Below are positions 60,501-64,000 of a DNA stretch of 64,000 nucleotides, piece by piece. The position numbers were made by a program, and so were the translations under genes. Source of the stretch: Romanomermis culicivorax (Eukaryota > Nematoda > Enoplea > Mermithida > Mermithidae); contig CAWUHX010000042.1 of assembly GCA_963922205.1 (NCBI GenBank), forward strand, positions 1,426,001 through 1,490,000. Direction: 5' to 3'. Position 1 is the first letter of the stretch. Each line of letters begins with the position of its first letter. A model generated the notes under the pieces. That model was not told where the DNA came from. It did no database searches and saw only the letters and a program-made list of their open reading frames with translations.

Positions 60501-61330
60501 TTGGGCTGTTTCTTGTGTGTTTAGAACGGATATGCGTATGCGACTGTTTTGGTTTTCAGAGATACATGCTGCGAAATGGACTTTGGGGTTCTGCTTGGGT
60601 TTCGGAGTGAATTCGAGCTGTTTAACTTGTAGGTACGATTTGGGCAAGGGGACAGTAAATTCGGTTACTGTACGGGGTGGTAATTCTAATTTCTCGTCTA
60701 AATAAGTTCCACCACGAGTTGAAAGAGGGCTATATTCTAGGCCGTCACAGGGTAATATGACATTGCCAAATTTGACCTGAGATTTTTGATTGTTGATAGT
60801 GTATTCCGAAAATCGACTGAGAAAGTTTTTGCCTAGAAGGATGTCTGCTGTGCAATCTTTTTGGACATGGACCATGATTGTTTCCTGGATTGTTTGGGCT
60901 GTCACTGTGACAAAAGTGGTCCCTACAAAGTGAATCGGAAGATTATTTGCTGCTTTTGCTTGGACTAGCGGAGGTTTCATGTCTAACTGTAGGATTTGAG
61001 CGATTCGGGAATCAATGAGTGAGTAAACTGCACCAGTGTCAATCATGCCTTTTGTCATTAATTTGCCGTTAAGTGTGATTGGAATATGAGGGGTATGTTT
61101 CTCAGGTACATTTTGGGGTGGCCTATTTGATGCAGATTGGTGAATTTGATTAATGAGTTTGATTGCAGGAGTTCGAGGGGTATCAATATCGACAAGGACG
61201 TATTTCTGCTGCGTTTGTGCCCCACGACGATTTGCTAGTTCTAAGAGAGCATGGCCGAATGATGGGGGTATGGTCTCATGTAAATATCTGTTGTTTGATG
61301 GTATTTCGTATGCATGTTCATGTGTGACCT
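57564..61330 (-). pseudogene. pol: pol: aspartic protease, RT, RNase H, integrase (two in-frame stops)
   Basis: This part of the env-pol frame begins after the envelope membrane segment. The protease has the DTGA active-site loop at about 61040-61029. RT shows the fingers-palm landmarks VPKKDGG and LPFGL, then the catalytic YLDD at about 59762-59751. RNase H follows with QTDASKLG and HTDH. A Glu/Arg/Gln-rich linker encoded by TTC-type repeats (about 58845-58880) separates it from integrase. Integrase has a His-His zinc region whose Cys pair is altered (CKTRHPC), then a DDE core with VGVDCMG, CDRGSDF and NGEVERC. TAA at 59046-59048 breaks the RNase H end and TGA at 58500-58502 breaks the zinc-core junction. 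The rest is collinear with active families. The C-terminal domain is short, ending at 57564. Confidence 0.88.
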
Positions 61331-63152
61331 GATGCTTTGGAGAGGGGAAATACTTTCGAAGAACGAGAAACAAATAAAAGACGCCTGCAATAACTACAGT
61401 GATAACGGCTAGATTGATAATGATTTGCAGGGGTCCTTTGAGTAAATTGTTTAATCCGTCCGTGAGACTTTGGGTGGTACCAGTAATTACATGTTCTATG
61501 CCTTGACCGGTGCCAGAGAGTGTATTCCCGAGTGCTTGGCCAGTGCCTGAGATCATGTTGTAAACTGTATCGGAATTGAGAGACATTTGGGCGGTGTAAT
61601 TGACGAGTTTTTGGACAATGTTTTCGAGTGTGTGAGTTTTGTAAATGTATTGTTTCAAAAAGAGTAAGTTGGTTGAAATAGTTGCAAGTTGATCATGAAA
61701 AATGGCGGGTGTATTAAAATGAAAAAGGGAGAAATTTTAGTTCCAGACGATTTCTAACAGTAAATTTGTGACATGCGGGGATCCTGTTTCACTTACCCAT
61801 GTATTATTCTGTTTGTAAAGGGCTACATGCATGTGATGGCAGTCAACGGTTTGTGAGAAAGGGGTCAAATCGTTGCCTCCTGGGTTTGAAAACATGAGTT
61901 CGGTTCCTACGAGAACGGGCAAAAGTTTGTAGCATGTTTGGTTGATTTTATGATTGTAAAAGACTTTGGATGCGTTTACCTGCTTGCAGGGCCAGACTGT
62001 GAGGGCTTCTCCTGTAAATTCTGCTATGATGTCAATTCTCTGTAGGAATGCACGGGCTCCAAGGGTTGCATCAAGACGCAAAATTTGCCATATGAGATCA
62101 AGGTGACGCTGTGCCTGTCTGCATAATTCATTCCATACATTTTTGAAATTTTGAATTTCGAATTCCTGGATTTTGTCTGCTAGATAGTTTAGTTTTGCAT
62201 TAATGGGTTCAAAATCGTCAAAATCGTATAGTGTAGTATGAGTTTCGTTGGTTTTTGGGGTTAAAAATGCGTTACGATGTGGGGTGCTTTTGTCTAATTG
62301 TACGATAATGCCTTGTTCGGTTAGAATGCTGTCTTGGATTTCTGGGCAATTGGGGTTCGGAAAAACTGTATTTTTAACCGAGAATGCACTTTGTAGCTCT
62401 TCTATTATCATGTGTGTTTGCGTGAGTTTGATGGGATGTGTATTTTTGTATTCGAAAGGGCATAAGTTTTCAAATGCTGTTTCATTCCAGATAATGGATC
62501 CCTCGGCTGTAACACAATGACCTGATGTCGGTTAGCATGACCCCAGGTCACCTAATGTACCTGTCATAGATTTTCCATTCCAAGATGCTATTTGTCCTAT
62601 TTCTATGATGACGTTAGTGACTGAGGTACAATGGTCTGTACAACACCATGTGTATTCTATGCTTAGGGAGTTGTTTGTTGACCAAAATCCTGGTTGGGTT
62701 TCGTATAATTTTTGACCGTTGTGTTCTTTGTCTATAACGACTGCCTTACAAACATGTGGGGTTAGATTTTGCATTTCGGTTTGGTCGAAGACAATACCTT
62801 TTGATCCAAAAAATCCTGTATTAGTACAAATTTTGCGTTTGCGAACACTGCATTTGTATGCGTCTGTAATGTGGGGCTTAGTGGAGGGGATATAGATTTT
62901 TCCGAGTGTCTGTACGGGTTTGTCTACTGTGGAAGGGGGCATGCATGATACAAGTTTCAGTATGCTGACTGAGTGACCGCTCAATGAAGTTCCACACATC
63001 TGAAATTGGGCACTACACAATGTGGGGATTATTATGCAAAGAAAAATACGAAACATCGGCCAATAGAATGTTTTAGTGGAGGCGTATGTTTTCGTTGTGG
63101 CTGTATGTTTTCGTTGTGGCCGGTTTGGTGTTGGGGCTTTTGGTGTTATCAT
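61331..63152 (-). pseudogene. Envelope-like glycoprotein region located upstream of protease (two in-frame stops)
   Basis: The frame opens with ATG at 63152, which overlaps the gag stop in ATGA. A signal-peptide-like segment (FRIFLCIIIPTLCSA) lies about 35 residues in. A cysteine-rich ectodomain with several NxS/T sites follows, carrying a GFFGSKG motif and a CC..C cluster, then a Gly/Thr-rich stalk with SGTGQ repeats, and a membrane segment of about 25 residues (about 61433-61359) ending in basic residues. Reading continues without a stop into the protease. TAA at 62532-62534 and at 61737-61739 interrupts the ectodomain. The cysteine spacing is compatible with class III-type glycoproteins of mononega/chu-like viruses captured by other retroelements, but this is inference. 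The function would be membrane fusion or entry in an intact relative. Confidence 0.7.
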
Positions 63153-64000
63153 TTTGCGATTTTGAGCTGGGGGGGTGGCTGGTTTGAAATCCGAACATTC
63201 TGTAAAACTTTAGAAGTTGAGTTATGGGATGGGGTTTGGACTTGCTTACTTATGGGGGTCGGTAGAAGTGTTTGGCGGGGGCGGAATTGGTAGGGTTCGG
63301 GGGTCAGGCCATGTAGAAGGGATAACAAGTTGCGGCCTGTTTTCGACGGGGTTTCGGGGGCGGTGGTTGGCGTAGTGTCTTGCTTGCAGGGGATCTTGTA
63401 GCCTACGGGGATGGTGGGCGGCGATTTTTCGATTTTTGCGGCTTCAGGCGTGGGGGGTGGTGACATGGCGCACCAATCGGGTACATCCAGGTCGAGGACG
63501 TATTCGTCACTACGGCCGTGGGTGTTGGGCATAATAGTTCCTAAAGTAGTCTGAGGGCCGTTAGTTATGGCGGGTAATTTTGAGTAAAATGCGGGATCGT
63601 CAATGTCCATGAGGGGTTGGGGTTGCCTGTACTCAATGCAATTTTGAATATTACGACTCTGCTGATTTGGACAATACCTGCTTGTATGACCTCTCTGCTT
63701 GCATATGAAACATTGAAAATTGGAGTAGGGTTTTGAAAGGCAGTTATCTGATATATGTCCTGTTTGGGAGCAGTGGATGCATCGGCTTTTACAATCACGT
63801 GTACTGTGATTATTACGGAAACAGATTTCACATGATTTTCGGGTGCCTACTGATTTACAATTACGAGCTACGTGTCCGATTTGTCCACACTGGAAGCATG
63901 TGGGTTGCCTGGGGGTGGTATTGTTCCTGTAAGCATTATTCCTGCTGAAAGTATTGTTACTGAAATTGTTGTAGCTACTCTGTTGTGGGGGTTGAGGTTT
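63149..64000 (-). CDS. gag: gag C-terminus with four CCHC zinc knuckles (partial)
   Basis: Open from the window edge (64000) to TGA at 63149-63151. Four consecutive CX2CX4HX4C knuckles are readable: CFQCGQIGHVARNC, CEICFRNNHSTRDC, CIHCSQTGHISDNC and CFICKQRGHTSRYC (about 63900-63690). These are nucleocapsid-type RNA-binding motifs; most Ty3/gypsy gags have one or two, so four is many. A Pro/Thr-rich tail of about 160 residues follows and ends with the stop codon that overlaps the next ATG. Matrix and capsid portions lie outside the window. No stops or frameshifts are seen in this part. Confidence 0.85.
   Translation of the reverse strand, partial: KPQPPQQSSYNNFSNNTFSRNNAYRNNTTPRQPTCFQCGQIGHVARNCKSVGTRKSCEICFRNNHSTRDCKSRCIHCSQTGHISDNCLSKPYSNFQCFICKQRGHTSRYCPNQQSRNIQNCIEYRQPQPLMDIDDPAFYSKLPAITNGPQTTLGTIMPNTHGRSDEYVLDLDVPDWCAMSPPPTPEAAKIEKSPPTIPVGYKIPCKQDTTPTTAPETPSKTGRNLLSLLHGLTPEPYQFRPRQTLLPTPISKQVQTPSHNSTSKVLQNVRISNQPPPQLKIAK

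Larger units (their letters stand above)
56638..64000 (-). mobile_element. Ty3/gypsy LTR retroelement with env-like region between gag and pol (5' part outside window)
   Basis: Reading on the minus strand: gag C-terminus with four CCHC knuckles, envelope-like glycoprotein, protease, reverse transcriptase, RNase H, integrase, purine tract, LTR. RNase H before integrase and the integrase in last place define Ty3/gypsy (Metaviridae) over BEL/Pao or copia by sequence and order. Gag occupies one frame. Env-like and pol share a single second frame from 63152 to 57564, broken by four stops (TAA at 62532-62534, 61737-61739 and 59046-59048; TGA at 58500-58502). No frameshift is needed. It lies 345 bp downstream of the DUF229 stop, in the opposite orientation. 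Non-functional as it stands. Confidence 0.88.

Overview
This is a stretch of animal nuclear genome, most likely from a nematode. Genes are split by long AT-rich introns, mostly GT-AG with C/TTTTCAG-type acceptors. A short array of (GCCTAA)n, the reverse complement of the nematode telomere unit TTAGGC, lies at 11967-11993. The recognisable proteins fit a nematode: a neuropeptide-type GPCR, a high-affinity choline transporter, a STAR/KH RNA-binding protein and a DUF229 phosphohydrolase-like protein. The species cannot be named from the sequence alone.

Layout. 1-13.3 kb has no convincing gene. It holds a purine tract, three satellite-like arrays (3.4-3.9, 4.6-5.3 and 5.6-6.0 kb), a 2.4 kb element with ~295 bp terminal inverted repeats (6163-8523), two unassigned ORFs near 9.2-9.9 kb and a telomere-like hairpin locus at 11.8-12.2 kb. 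13316-23117 (+) is a four-exon, 495-residue rhodopsin-family receptor of FMRFamide-receptor type. It converges on the four-exon, 552-residue choline transporter at 35758-23439 (-), with only 321 bp between the stop codons. 44111-40290 (-) carries eight in-phase exons of a Quaking/HOW/GLD-1-type STAR protein; its last exon or exons are unresolved. 51260-56293 (+) is a complete three-exon, 684-residue DUF229 protein. 56638-64000 (-) is most of a Ty3/gypsy LTR retroelement whose 5' part lies beyond the window.

The introns and spacers are packed with non-autonomous DNA transposons: a 1.79 kb hAT derivative with 8-bp target duplications, a 175-bp hAT MITE with a perfect 8-bp duplication, a multi-copy 249-bp TA-flanked MITE family, and GC-rich palindromic MITEs that share a TATACTTC core in their ends. 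Two separate relics of hAT transposase C-termini are present.

The most unusual system is the retroelement. A cysteine-rich, membrane-anchored envelope-like glycoprotein sits between gag and pol, in the same reading frame as protease-RT-RNase H-integrase. The usual place for env is downstream of integrase. This copy has four in-frame stops and is not intact.

How the genes relate. The choline transporter (acetylcholine recycling) and the neuropeptide-type GPCR are both expected in neurons, but nothing in the sequence shows co-regulation beyond their tail-to-tail closeness. Exon boundaries were chosen by eye from splice consensus, reading phase and family continuity; transcript data would settle them.
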